From Limnephilus marmoratus (Eukaryota > Arthropoda > Insecta > Trichoptera > Limnephilidae), in contig OU862920.1 of assembly GCA_917880885.1 (NCBI GenBank), positions 34,879,019-34,943,018 on the forward strand: DNA of 64,000 nt, read 5' to 3'. Made by a program: the position numbers and the translations under genes. The stretch's first letter is position 1; each line of letters begins with the position of its first letter. Shown piece after piece: positions 1-9,605 of this stretch. The notes below the pieces were generated by a model. That model was not told the origin of the DNA, searched no databases, and saw nothing but the letters and a program-made list of their open reading frames with translations.

Positions 1-461
1 ATTATAGTCGTTTCAACACACCTTCGGAACAGATCGATGGCGATGCGATGGCTGGAGAGACTGGGCTCTCGCGCGATGGAGGACTGGAACCTAAATGGAG
101 CTACTCGTAAATGCGCCCGAATTAACACCTTTAGGTGTAATTTTTAGTTATTTGGGTATATTTAAAAAAAAAATCAGAGCTCACAATTCACACGGGTATA
201 CTAGTATTTGTGTTTTCTTCCTCGCAGTCTCTAGAGGTCGATTTCTTTTGTGTTTTCTTTGCCTGTTCATTTTGGAGTGATTTGAAGATTGTATATTAAT
301 TTTACACTAATATTTTTTTTGAATTTCGTACGATTCAACACTTGGTCAGGCGCTTTGCACCACTAGACCAAATCAAACTTGCGTGGGACCATGGATTTAC
401 CCTATTATATTGGAACCGAGTACCCGTGAAATAAAAAAAAATATTTTATGCTACATCATTA
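1..461. other. AT-rich stretch, nothing assigned
   Basis: No domain, splice-site pair or repeat family was recognised. Short open frames here show no coding-like codon use. Confidence 0.5.
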
Positions 462-568
462 TCTCGCAGGCTAAATCCTATAGATGTATGTTGTCTCTTT
501 TTAGTGTCGCTGGCTTCCGTTTCATCGAGTTTCAAATCATAACGGTGCCAAAGAAGTCTTCACTTCTA
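462..568 (-). mobile_element. Family A MITE, truncated copy
   Basis: Read on the minus strand this matches the first half of family A (full copies at 47491 and 17136): the CACTTC end, then GTTATGATTTGAAACTCGATG, then the AGGATTTAGCCTGCGAGA block, where the copy stops. The far end with the second terminal repeat is missing. Confidence 0.7.
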
Positions 569-1389
569 AATGATGTAATATGCTGTATTTATTTTTCACA
601 TCACAATAAAACAATAGTTGTAAGCCAAATTATTACAAAGCGAGAGAATGTAAAACATGTCTTAAATACAAACAATTTATTTATTTATTCAGTTAATCTT
701 ATAATGTTTATGTGAAAGTGTTGCGAAACGGAATAGTCAGTTTGATTGATGATATCTCTCAGTTTTTAATATAATTTAGTTTCGTTCTAACATTTACTTG
801 GCATCTATATAAATATATATTTATATTCCACGGGGATGGATAACCTGACCCCTGTTTTATTAAATTATAATGAAATATTAAAGATAACTTTAAGCAGGGT
901 CTTCTCCGACCGAAAACATGAACATTTGCTTACAAATTACCATAAACATTGCAAAAGGGGCGTTGCCTTATTGTAGAAGCGTACAAAAATGAAAAAAAGA
1001 CCGGACTTTACGTAAGCAAAATCGAATACAAATATTCAAATACATTACTGAAAACCAGCTGCATTCCGCGAGTTACCGAAGAGAATCAATGAAATACAAA
1101 TAATAAGATGTATGAATATGTAACAATATATTGTCAAACAAATGTTTTATTATTTTATAAATAAAGTAGGCAAAGAGTTGGTATTCGTAGAGTTTGTTTT
1201 TTATCGTTTTTCAAAGTACAATCCCTTTAAACCGCAATTAAGTTGTTTGTCAACATGATGTTAATGTTTAATTATATTTTTTGTTCAATTACAGTGTAAA
1301 CATATTAACATAATATTATTACTAATTATAATATAACTAGTTTGTAGTAAGTGAGACTGTGAGACCAACAGTAGACAGTAAACAGTAGA
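569..1389. other. AT-rich stretch, nothing assigned
   Basis: Mostly short A/T runs; no repeat shared with the rest of the window was noticed. Confidence 0.45.
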
Positions 1390-1585
1390 TCATCATCACT
1401 ATTGGCTCTACAACCCCTGGTGGGTCTTGGCCTCCTCAAGAGTCTTCCTCCACTCATCTCGGTTTTGTGCCAGCTCTCTCCAGTTTGGAAGCTCCAAGAT
1501 AGATATGTCTTTGAGGACGTTGTCGCTCCATCTTAGTCTTGGCCTTCCCAGGCTCCTTCGCCCTATTGGTCTTACCAACAATAGA
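1390..1585 (-). pseudogene. LINE 3' end (RTE-like RT C-terminus)
   Basis: The minus strand encodes a C-terminal reverse-transcriptase tail of the common insect type: a GRRSLGRPRLRWSDNV block, then NWRELAQNRDEWRKTLEE and the terminal KTHQGL before a stop near 1408. It is followed by the non-coding tail GAGCCAATAGTGATGATGAT, a TGA-type microsatellite end. The same last 12 residues and tail recur on the plus strand at 43423-43492, which supports a genuine LINE 3' terminus. The copy is 5' truncated to roughly the last 60 codons and lacks all catalytic domains. Assignment to the RTE clade is from family knowledge and not certain. Confidence 0.75.
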
Positions 1586-2511
1586 TATGTGTATTTATTT
1601 TTATTTCGGGTATTCAGCGACAAAATGTTTTCAAAACATCGGATAAAAACTAAAACGAGTCGGGGCCACAACGTTTTTTGTTTTCTATCGGCTACGGAAA
1701 ATCTAAACGTTGTGGCCCTGCCCTAATGCATCATGTTTGCACAAAAAAAATTTGTACAATGTTTATGATAATATTGCCGCAGGAGACGCGGCTTAAGACG
1801 CACAAGTCACGAATGTAATTTCTGTTTAGCAATTGAAAAATATGGTTTCTTAATGTTTGATAGTTATTCTTTATAAAATGATAGAAATCATGATGGAAAG
1901 TACGTTGTGAGCTGCGTATAATTTACACATGCAACGCCCTTGACGTGATTTTTCACGAAAACGGCGTTTTATAAATCAGCCAAATATCATTTAATATTAT
2001 GACTTTGAAATTCCAGAAAGAAAAAGATGTTTAAATATCACAATACGCTTTGAGTGTCTTTCTGTTTCATACCCGCAATATTTCTATTTCTAATAATACA
2101 GAAACACGATACCAGTAGCTGAATCTACGGTGATAAATCTTATCCAAAAATAGCCTCGACGAACCAAACAATCCCTGTTTTTGTTTGATTTAAAATCATG
2201 TCAGAACGAATAAATGTCAGTTAACATCGCTACGTTGTATTTGATGAAATATCCCTAGCCGAATTTCACGATTCGCAATATTGCAGAATTTTGCAAGCAC
2301 TCGTATTTTAACTCTAAGCTGTGGTGCTGTTGTCGTAATTTGTTTTCGCTTATTTTTCGAGATTGAACAGCCAATAATTTTTCGAAGTTTGTATAAAAGT
2401 AGGCCGGTATTTGCTTCCCGAATGTCAGAAGGTCCTGCAAAGTTCCCATTTGGACGTGGCAACTCGGGGATAGAAAACAGGACAGACCGCATTGATATGT
2501 GGGGCACGCAC
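1586..2511. other. AT-rich stretch with one repeat tail
   Basis: Apart from the short repeat at 1936-1990, nothing is recognised. Overlapping minus-strand open frames around 2217-2638 conflict with each other and have no recognisable domain. Confidence 0.4.
1936..1990 (+). repeat. Repeat tail with GAAAACGGCG block
   Basis: Matches 13863-13960 (opposite strand), 34385-34450 and the split copy at 24104-25112. All share a GCGCC...GTGA.TTTTCACGAAAACGGCG block followed by an A/T or (AAT)n tail, which is how many insect LINE or SINE 3' ends look. The parent element is not identified. Confidence 0.55.
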
Positions 2512-2645
2512 TTGGAATATTCTTCTTCTTTCTTAGGATACCACCAGCCAGGCTTGTCAACCTCTTGATTCTGGAACAGACATCGATTGTAACTATTAAC
2601 TCCTCAACGATCGGCTGAAGAAGAAGACATTGCACCACAGCATGT
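2512..2645 (-). mobile_element. Possible retroelement 3' end
   Basis: The minus strand reads VVQCLLLQPIVEELI and later SLAGGILRKKKN, ending in a GAAGAA-rich tail at 2515-2535. This resembles the coding or pseudo-coding tail of insect non-LTR elements ending in an (GAA)n microsatellite. It abuts the Helitron end at 2649. No catalytic motif is present, so the call is tentative. Confidence 0.3.
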
Positions 2646-2648
2646 AGT

Positions 2649-3282
2649 ACTAGATAGTCCCCGGCATGCGTTGCAATGTCACTCTCAGAAATAACGTGTT
2701 ACTGTTTTAATTCTGTTTATTGACGTTCTTTTGGATATTTTTTGACCTGGTTTTGGATGGAATATTTTTTGTTTTCCGTCTGGTGCGTACACGAGTAGAC
2801 GCGTGAGCAGGCCACATACAGTTATCTGGGTGAGAATCGCGGATTTTTTGTCTGCTTAGCAAATCTCTCCCTCGTCACCCACCTCTCCGTCACCCCTCTT
2901 CTGCGTGTCCTTTCACATGCGGTTCCGTTCCCGCCCCCATTTCCCTCCCGCGTCCCCTTCCCTCCCGCGTTACCTTTCACTTTACCCGCCTTACCCCCCC
3001 TCCCTCTCTCTCTCCTTAATTCCTCTCCCTAATCCCGGATTCCCTTCCTCCGCACGCCTTCCCTCCCTGCCGCTAAACTATCTGAAATACATACGTGTTT
3101 CGAACAACTCGCACACCACCTACTATAAATTTTTTGTACAAATTTCAAAACGCCAGAGTTCACTTTCATAAATCTTTGCGGGCGTCCGCACAACAAATAC
3201 CAAAGTTTCATCGCAATCGGATGACTGGTGTAAGAACGCGTACGGGACAAACAAAAAAAAATATTTTTTCGTATAAATAAGA
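2649..3282 (-). mobile_element. Family D Helitron-like element
   Basis: Read on the minus strand it starts with TCTTATTTATACG (Helitron 5' TC) and ends in CTAGT (ACTAG at 2649-2653 on the plus strand). Inside are the family landmarks in order: a CATCCGATTGCGATG block, a GGGCAT/GGGCGT block, a roughly 200-bp purine-rich tract (CT-rich on the plus strand, 2870-3070) and the CGCATGCCGGG subterminal motif near the 3' end. It is followed by T as expected for insertion between A and T; the base before ACTAG is T, not A. Non-autonomous: no Rep/helicase coding. The Pro/Leu/Ser-rich open frames here are tract artefacts. Confidence 0.75.
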
Positions 3283-3905
3283 TTTAGAAAACATTAATGT
3301 TGGGAAAGCATATTTCAAAGTACCCCACAGAATATAGAATCTATAGACACAATTAGTTTCTCAGTAAATCGTTTTAACCGGTAATAAATAATGTTAGGTT
3401 CCATAAAAATAAAATTGGGTGGAGGTAAATAGGCTTATATGTATAAATAAGTCATCTAAACATGGCCTTATCGCAGTTTGAAAATGGACTTGAACATTGA
3501 ATCTGCTGTCCTTGTAATAAAACAACTAAACACTTGCAGAACTTAATGATAATATTATTAAATTTGATTTACTTTAAATAAATTAAAAATAAATAAATGG
3601 AGTCCTACGAATAAAACACAAAAACAATTAGTTAATCGACATGAAATAATGACGTTAATTTACATGTTTGTATAATCACGTCGATTATATAAACAAAAAA
3701 ATTATTTAAATCTCTATTATATTGAAGCAGTTTTTGGTTACAAGTGAATTTGCATCCAAAAGTGGAAATCGAAAAAATGTTGGTCAATTAAATATCAATA
3801 TGTTTCGAATCCGATGGTTACAAGTGTACAAATAAAAACTGTTGACATTAATTTAGCGTTTGTTTAATTATTTTAAGTATTTCTGTTCTCAATTTGGTTA
3901 TTTAG
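3283..3905. other. AT-rich stretch, nothing assigned
   Basis: No shared repeat or coding signal seen. Confidence 0.45.
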
Positions 3906-3907
3906 AG

Positions 3908-4257
3908 GCCGCCCCGGAAACTGGATAACCAAAATTGAATAACCAAAACCCCTGCCATAGGTCACCGCAAGTGGTTCTCTACGTTTGGTGATTTAGTAGG
4001 GGAGCACGGGTTCTTGGAGTGAGGTTTGTCTAGGGCTTGGTGGCGAATTGCGTTTCCTCACCCACTGCGTGGCGGTCCGGATTAGGAGAGACTCCTTGAG
4101 GCAGACATAATCTAGGCCTCTCTGTCCGTACTCTCTCGACCCATCGGCTTGCATTGCAGCGTGTGGTGTGGATTCATACTTCTATCCCCAAAGATAACAA
4201 AGCCCTGAGGTATTTTTACTCCTCAGGGCCTCCTGTGTGGAGCTATTGTTAAAAAAA
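3908..4257 (+). mobile_element. Family B SINE
   Basis: Starts with the GAGGCCGCCCCGGAA head, contains the CATAGGTCACCGCAAGTGG and GTGAGGTTTGTCTAGG blocks, and ends with the tail CCTCAGGGCCTCCTGTGTGG AGCTA then TTAAAAAAAC. The central part is partly rearranged and the block with CAGAACTTCC is missing. Followed by short CGTATCGTA repeats. Confidence 0.7.
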
Positions 4258-5305
4258 CGTATCGTATCGTAAAACGTATCCCACCATGTGAATAACATAT
4301 TTCTGCAGATTTTTTTCATACACGTGCCAGACCTTTGATGGTGAATTTGTTGATGTGAAATTTAATGATAATAAAGCTAACAATCGTTACAAAGCTATGA
4401 TAATTTATTTAGTAACCGATGTGTTATGTCAATCAAATATATATCTAATAATAGGTTTGTTACGTATCTTTCTCTAACGAAGACATCTTGCGAGGCGTAA
4501 ATAAATCAAAGTGAAATATCAACATCGAAAAGTTCCGTAGCTAGATATCTTTGCAACTTTATTTAGATCAGAAATTGAGAATAGGATTATTAAAAGCAGC
4601 TGGTCATACTATTAGAGATTTTCTTTTTTGGGATGACCCAGTCTTTATAAAATGTTGGCAAAGAACCCGCCAAACTTCTCCATGACCACAGCCAACTTTT
4701 GAACTTAGCTTATAAGGCTTACTTTTTAGTGTTTTTTGGCAAGAATCTTCACATTTCCACTCATTTTTTTTTGGTAGGGAGATGATTACAGACTTGGGCC
4801 GGTCTCTTGGAAAATTATTGTGGTAGACGTTATTTATTTATTTATTTTATTTTGCAGAAAAAAACAGTACATAATTACATAGTAGAAAATAGTTCCAAAG
4901 TTATAGAATTTAACCCAATAATTGGTACCAATGACATGTCGCTGTTATATATTTATGTTTTTATGTGGTAAATTACCTATACATTTTTCCTAAATTAAGT
5001 TAGTAAATTATTGAAGAAGAGGGGTGTGTGTGAGTGTTTGTATGTGTGTGTATGCGCGTATTATTAAATAATTCATAATACATTAATCAAGTGCGAGTTA
5101 GTTCTTATTGCTCTTCATTATCAGAACGTCTGCTACCACTTCGTTGTGCCAGCAGCTTTCCTGAATTTGACTTGTCTGTTAGCCACCCGGGCGTTTGAGT
5201 GTTCGGTTTTCGATTCGGCCCGTCGATTGGATTAATATGATGCATTCGTATATTAACGCGGAAAGATATGCAGAAAGATATACTGCACACTGCGGTTTAT
5301 AGCAA
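4258..5305. other. AT-rich stretch, nothing assigned
   Basis: Contains a short GT-rich microsatellite at about 5024-5060 (GTGTGTGTGAGTGTTTGTAT) and nothing else recognised. Confidence 0.45.
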
Positions 5306-5813
5306 ACTAGCGAGTTCCCGGCATGCGTTGCCATGCTACTTAAGAGGGCATTACCAGAGAAAACCAGAAATATGTCGTTTTCAAATCAGATTTTAGACGT
5401 ATTGACTCTTTTCCTCAAAAAATTATAAATGCATTTCGAAAGATTGTTATTTTATCTAGCATTCGCATGTAATAAATTTTGAGAATTTTTTTTAATTTTT
5501 AGTATAATAAGGTTATTCCATAGGTCGTTGGCAGATTTGTAAAATTTTCCAAAAAGATTTTGTATTATACCACACTCATTTCAAATAATAAAATCATGCA
5601 GTAAAATAAATCAATACATTATCTAGCAAACGCATGTTTTAGAATTTTAATTTTAGTCAATAAAATCATTAAAAAATATGTACGTACATATGTTTCTTGA
5701 CGAAAATTGGTCCATTTGTGTATTTATTTGCGCACTTACAAACTAATATATTTCAGATTTTTTTAACATTCTTATTAAATTAAGACATTATTGAAAAATG
5801 ATAAATACTTAAA

Positions 5814-6161
5814 AAACCATTCAGGTACCCCAGTGATGCATTATTCACGGAATTAAAAGTATTTGATGTTAGACAATTGTATATTAGAAAGATTTTATTA
5901 CATGTTCAAAAACAACGTCAACACTTCCCGTCCATTGACCATCTTCACGACTCTCGACTTTCGAGGAACAATCCAATAGTCCCAATAAAAATCACGACGT
6001 CCCTCGGCCAACGGCAATTTTCGTACTTAGGACCTAAATTATTTAATATCATTCCTAATGATTGGAAAACTAAAAGTGCAAATGTTTTGCGCAAATTGAT
6101 CAACGACTGGCTCCTTGATTTAGGGAGGATCAAAAGCGAAGATATGTTGACCAATAGTTAG
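5814..6161 (+). pseudogene. LINE RT C-terminal fragment
   Basis: The frame opens at the insertion junction (KPFRYPSDALF...), runs 115 codons without interruption and stops at 6159-6161. The segment VFDVRQLYIRKILL followed later by YLGPKLFNIIPNDW is characteristic of the extreme C-terminus of CR1/Jockey/L2-type LINE ORF2 proteins, beyond the catalytic domain. No endonuclease or YADD-type motif is present, because truncation removed them. The coding frame is intact up to the stop, so the insertion is probably not very old. It cannot make a functional transposition protein. Confidence 0.7.
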
Positions 6162-6263
6162 TCTCATCAGATAAAATAAAACAAAATTAAAAATATATAA
6201 GAAAATAAAAAAATAAACAAAATTAAAAAAAACACTCACTCATAGTTCCATTCATTACATCAT

Positions 6264-6532
6264 TGCAGAACACAATTGTCTATTCTTTTATCAATACCCT
6301 TCCCATTTTTTTCTACATTTAATTCCTGCGGAGATCTTTCTTTTTATTATACAAAATTACGTAAATTATAATTTGTACATAATACGTACAAAATTATACA
6401 AAATTACGTACTTAACGTAATATTACAAAAACACGTACTTATCACTTCAGAACATAATTGTCTACTATTTTATCAATACCCTTCCCATTGTTCTACATTC
6501 ATCTCCTGCGGTGATCTTTCTTTTTATTATTA
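6264..6532 (+). repeat. Direct duplication in LINE 3' region
   Basis: Two copies of an approximately 80-bp block, 6264-6350 and 6451-6532, share ACAATTGTCTA (CATAATTGTCTA in the second), TTTATCAATACCCTTCCCAT and GATCTTTCTTTTTATTAT. Confidence 0.75.
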
Positions 6533-7231
6533 CCATCTGGATTTTATTTACTTTACCGGTTTTATTTTATATTAAGTGCTCTAAGGGAAAATATCTTAGT
6601 AGGATGAAAAAATGAAGCAAGGAAAGGGAAATAAATACAATTGGTTATCTACCACTTTCTCATGTCACTATTTATACATTAACTTAAGACATATTTATAT
6701 ACAAATTGTTTTTATTCATTTGCCGCATCCTTTTCGAGTCACATTCTTTTTGAGTTTCTTTACCCGCTCCTAAAGTTGAGGGATACGTCACTCACGTTAA
6801 TTATAATTATTTTTTGTAATCATGTTTAAACATCCACTTTAATTATAATATGGATTTTGTCATCACACTTGAAGCTGGTCTCGATTCTCAATTTTTGCAT
6901 GCGATTCACATGTCCAAACATTTATCTATTGTTAAACAAGCATTCGATACTAAATCTGTACTTTAAGACATTGTTTTTTTCTCTTCGCTTATTCTTTTTT
7001 TATGAGTTCAAAATTGTAGTTATTAACTAAAGCTTCTACGAGGAATTTAATCGTAACACTTGTTTCATTCAATAAATAATATGTTTATATAATTTATCAA
7101 TGTAATATGAAATTATGATATGAACTAAATTTGTCAATTTGACTGGCCTAAAACAGGATCCATTCCTAGTTGGCTAGTCAAAGTTTCCACATATGTTTCA
7201 TTGTATAATTTTATGCGAAATAAATATTATT

Positions 7232-7350
7232 TTTAAACGCACCAGATTTAAATGTCCGGGTTAAATTTTCCCCAAAAAAAAAAAAAATTATTATTATGCA
7301 CCAGATTTAAATGTCCGGGTTAAATTTTCCCCAAAAAAAAAAAAAAAAAG
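7232..7350 (+). repeat. Tandem duplication ending in poly(A)
   Basis: A block beginning CACCAGATTTAAATGTCC and ending TTTTCCCC plus an A-run occurs twice, identical up to A-run length (13-14 versus 17). The spacer is ATTATTATTATG. Confidence 0.85.
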
Positions 7351-8521
7351 GAAAAAAAGAAGGAAAACTAAACCCTTTCACACACTTCCCCAAATAGTCA
7401 ACCCACGCTATGCAATTGCACTATATAAGTATTATAAATACAAAACAATACAAGAACAACATGTCAACCTACTAGAGACCAAATGGGAATATAATTCACC
7501 GACTCCAGATATTTTCATATCAGAGGGTTCGGCTCTGTGGCATTTCTAATTGAACCTATAAATCCTACTGATCCCTCAATATAAATATTTAAAAAATATA
7601 TTTATTATTACTTATAATCAAAAAATAATTTGGAAAAGTACATTATTTTAATAGTTTTATCATCACGCCTTTCAGCATTTTTGGATGAAGGTATAAATTA
7701 AAGCTAATTTGATTGAAATAAATTTGATATTGAGTTATAATTTAAAAAAAGCCGGTATGGAGAATAATTAATCTTTCTCATTGTAACCGCCCTGCACGAT
7801 CGGAAGAACAACTTTCGACGAAATGTGGATTTTCGTCCGCTGGCTGGTTAAACGCTCTTAATAAAGAAATGTCCTTTCCCATTCTCCCTCTCCCTCGTCC
7901 CCTTCCCCTCAGCGTTCCTACACTGCCTTCTCCGCATTCCCTTTCCTCTCTCCCCTCTCCCGTTTCCCCCGTCCCGCGAATCCCCCTCCCGAGTTCCCCT
8001 CCCCACTCCCGTATTCCATTCATCCAGTCCCGGTACATTCAGTTTTCAAACAGCTTGCGTGCCACCTATTGCAATTTTTTATACCAATTTCATAATGCCA
8101 GAACTCACTTTTATATATATAGGAACCATCGCGGGCATGCACACTTCAAATCCCCAAAGTTTCGTCGCAATCGGATGAACGGTTAGCAACGCATAATTTC
8201 ATGATGCCTGTTGTATATAGAAACCATCTTGGGCATGCGCACATCAAATCCCCATAGTTCCATCGCAATCGGCTGAATGGTTTAGCGATGAATGGACATC
8301 TCATATGCGTAGATAATTTAATTTTTTATACATAGATTAATCCAACCCATATTTTTACTCTTTATAAAAAAAGTTAAAATTGTAATTTATTTTAATTTAC
8401 GAAAATTATTTTATCTGAATTTGGGTAGCTCCGCTCGAATGGAAAAACGCATTTGAATTTGGGCACACAAGTGTATTTATGCTGTAATATCAAGGCTAAT
8501 CGAGATATGTTTTCTTTTCAG

Positions 8522-8777
8522 GCGATTGAAAACTCTTCCAAGCGACTGCGGACGCTCTTGGCTAGGAGGCGCTAGCGCCCCCGGCCCCATCTCTCCAACG
8601 ATCACACTCCAAACCTACTCCAGTTGTGCTTGCATGGCAATGTATTATTATGCCAGCAAGCTGAACGACGTGGCCTCCTGCAGCGGGTGTCACCGCAGGA
8701 CGCCCCCGCCCCCGCCGCCCGCCCCGCAGCCCGGGCCCTCTTCCGGTAGGACGAGCGCCAGTGGACTTTATTGCGTG
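8522..8777 (+). CDS. Internal exon of an unrecognised host gene
   Basis: A strong acceptor (TATGTTTTCTTTTCAG, ending 8521) and a consensus donor (GTG|GTAAGT, GT at 8778-8779) bound 256 nt. One frame is open throughout: one base completes the previous codon, then 85 codons from 8523 to 8777. Composition switches from AT-rich flanks to roughly 60% GC, and third positions in this frame are strongly G/C, as in real coding DNA; another frame has stops. The product has six Cys (SSCACMA, ASCSGCHRR, LYCV), a YYYASKLNDV segment and a TPPPPPPAPQPGPSS run. There is no start or stop, so it is an internal exon with its neighbours outside the window or in unrecognised stretches. I cannot name the protein. 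The Helitron to its left and minisatellite to its right are intronic. Confidence 0.65.
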
Positions 8778-8849
8778 GTAAGTCGCTTCATTTAGACATA
8801 TTTTGTCTCCTCATTTCTTGTTCCTCCAATCCATTTTGTTGATTTTTCG

Positions 8850-8960
8850 CAGATCTAAAGACATTTTAAAGACCCCTCAACGCCACATAACTTGACCTAA
8901 TCTTACCTGTTCTCACATCACCAAATCAGACTAATCCTAATCTTATCTTATGTTTTAATG
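8850..8960 (+). repeat. Degenerate TAACCTAATC minisatellite
   Basis: Left-hand part of the array that resumes at 13140: CTTGACCTAATCTTACC, CACCAAATCAGACTAATCC and similar units. The LINE at 8971 begins within it. Confidence 0.55.
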
Positions 8961-8970
8961 TTCTACATGG

Positions 8971-9540
8971 GGTGAGAATCTGCAAGCAGAAAACACCAAG
9001 CTTCACGCAGAAATGCGTGATCTTAACACGCGCGTATCGCATATGGAACAGTTAGCCAGGGAGAATAACCTTGAAATTCAGTGTGTACCTGAGAATAGAT
9101 CTGAGAACTTGGTATCTATTGTCAAACAACTTGGTACCGTAATTTCCCGCCCGATTGCTGAGTCTGAAATACTTAACCTTCATCGGGTCCCTAAGGTCAA
9201 ACCTGAATCCAACCGACCCAAGTCAATAATAGTAAAGCTCCCAAGCGTGAGAATAAAGAATGAAGTCCTGGCTGCAGTTGCCAATTATAACAAAAAAAAC
9301 AAAATGAATAAACTAAACTCGGAACACCTTGGCATCGACGGCGCGAAGTCACCAATTTACGTCAGCGAACACCTCTCCCCCGCTAATAAAGTCCTGCACG
9401 CAGCTACAATGATAAAAGCCAAGGAAACTAATCATAAATACGTATGGATACGTAATGGTCGCATCCTAGTACGTAAAGATGACAACTCTGCGCGCGTGGT
9501 GTGGATCCGTGATCATAACTCCCTGGTTTCTCTCACCTGA
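8971..9540 (+). CDS. LINE ORF1, FP25K-like domain, 5' truncated
   Basis: Nucleic-acid-binding accessory protein of the LINE. The frame opens at the truncation point (8971) and runs to the stop at 9538-9540, about 189 codons; the first ATG is at 9013. The N-terminal 40 residues are a heptad-like coiled coil (QAENTKLHAEMRDLNTRV). From about residue 45 it matches the pattern of the FP25K/ORF1 C-terminal domain: an ENLVSIVKQLG block, HRVPK, RPKSIIVKLPS, GAKSPIYVSEHLSPANKVL and KYVWIRNGRILVRKDD. Such ORF1 proteins normally begin with a PHD or zinc-finger plus longer coiled coil, lost here. ORF2 starts 65 nt downstream. No internal stop or frameshift is present, so loss of function is by truncation alone. 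Confidence 0.8.
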   Translation, partial: GENLQAENTKLHAEMRDLNTRVSHMEQLARENNLEIQCVPENRSENLVSIVKQLGTVISRPIAESEILNLHRVPKVKPESNRPKSIIVKLPSVRIKNEVLAAVANYNKKNKMNKLNSEHLGIDGAKSPIYVSEHLSPANKVLHAATMIKAKETNHKYVWIRNGRILVRKDDNSARVVWIRDHNSLVSLT

Positions 9541-9605
9541 TTACTTCCACAAGTTAGTTGATTTTCTAGAACTCACTTCTCTGCTTTGTTTTTTACCCTT
9601 ATATA

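Larger units (their letters stand above)
5812..7608 (+). mobile_element. 5'-truncated LINE nested in the MITE
   Basis: The insert lies between two TACTTA copies (5806-5811 and 7609-7614); the uninterrupted MITE at 63251-63867 has one, so this is a 6-bp or slightly longer target duplication. It starts inside reverse-transcriptase C-terminal coding (5814) and continues with about 1.4 kb of AT-rich 3' region, with two internal duplications (6264-6532 and 7232-7350). There is no clear poly(A); the end is AAATATATTTATTATTA. Confidence 0.8.
5344..7857 (-). mobile_element. TTAA-flanked MITE, interrupted copy
   Basis: Flanked by TTAA at 5340-5343 and 7858-7861. Its two parts (5344-5811 and 7609-7857) together are a reverse-complement copy of 63251-63867. 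Ends are GAGGGCATTA and, reversed, GAGCGTTTAACC. TTAA duplications are typical of piggyBac-type insertion, but the ends are not the canonical CCC start, so superfamily is inferred. A 5'-truncated LINE splits it at TACTTA. Confidence 0.8.
5306..8336 (-). mobile_element. Family D Helitron-like element, interrupted
   Basis: Plus-strand ACTAG at 5306-5310 is the minus-strand CTAGT end, and GA at 8335-8336 is the 5' TC end (TCTATGTATAAAA). It is preceded by A and followed by T, as for Helitron insertion. The motif CCCGGCATGCGTTGC at 5317 and the polypyrimidine tract at 7870-8040 are normally about 20 bp apart in this family (compare 20301); here 2.5 kb separates them because a TTAA-type MITE sits between. 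A block of about 105 bp near the 5' end (8090-8185 and 8200-8285) is tandemly duplicated. Confidence 0.8.

Noticed and set aside
2217..2638. Overlapping minus-strand open frames of 96 and 127 codons
   Set aside because: They overlap in different frames and neither shows a domain; only the 2512-2645 piece looks retroelement-like.
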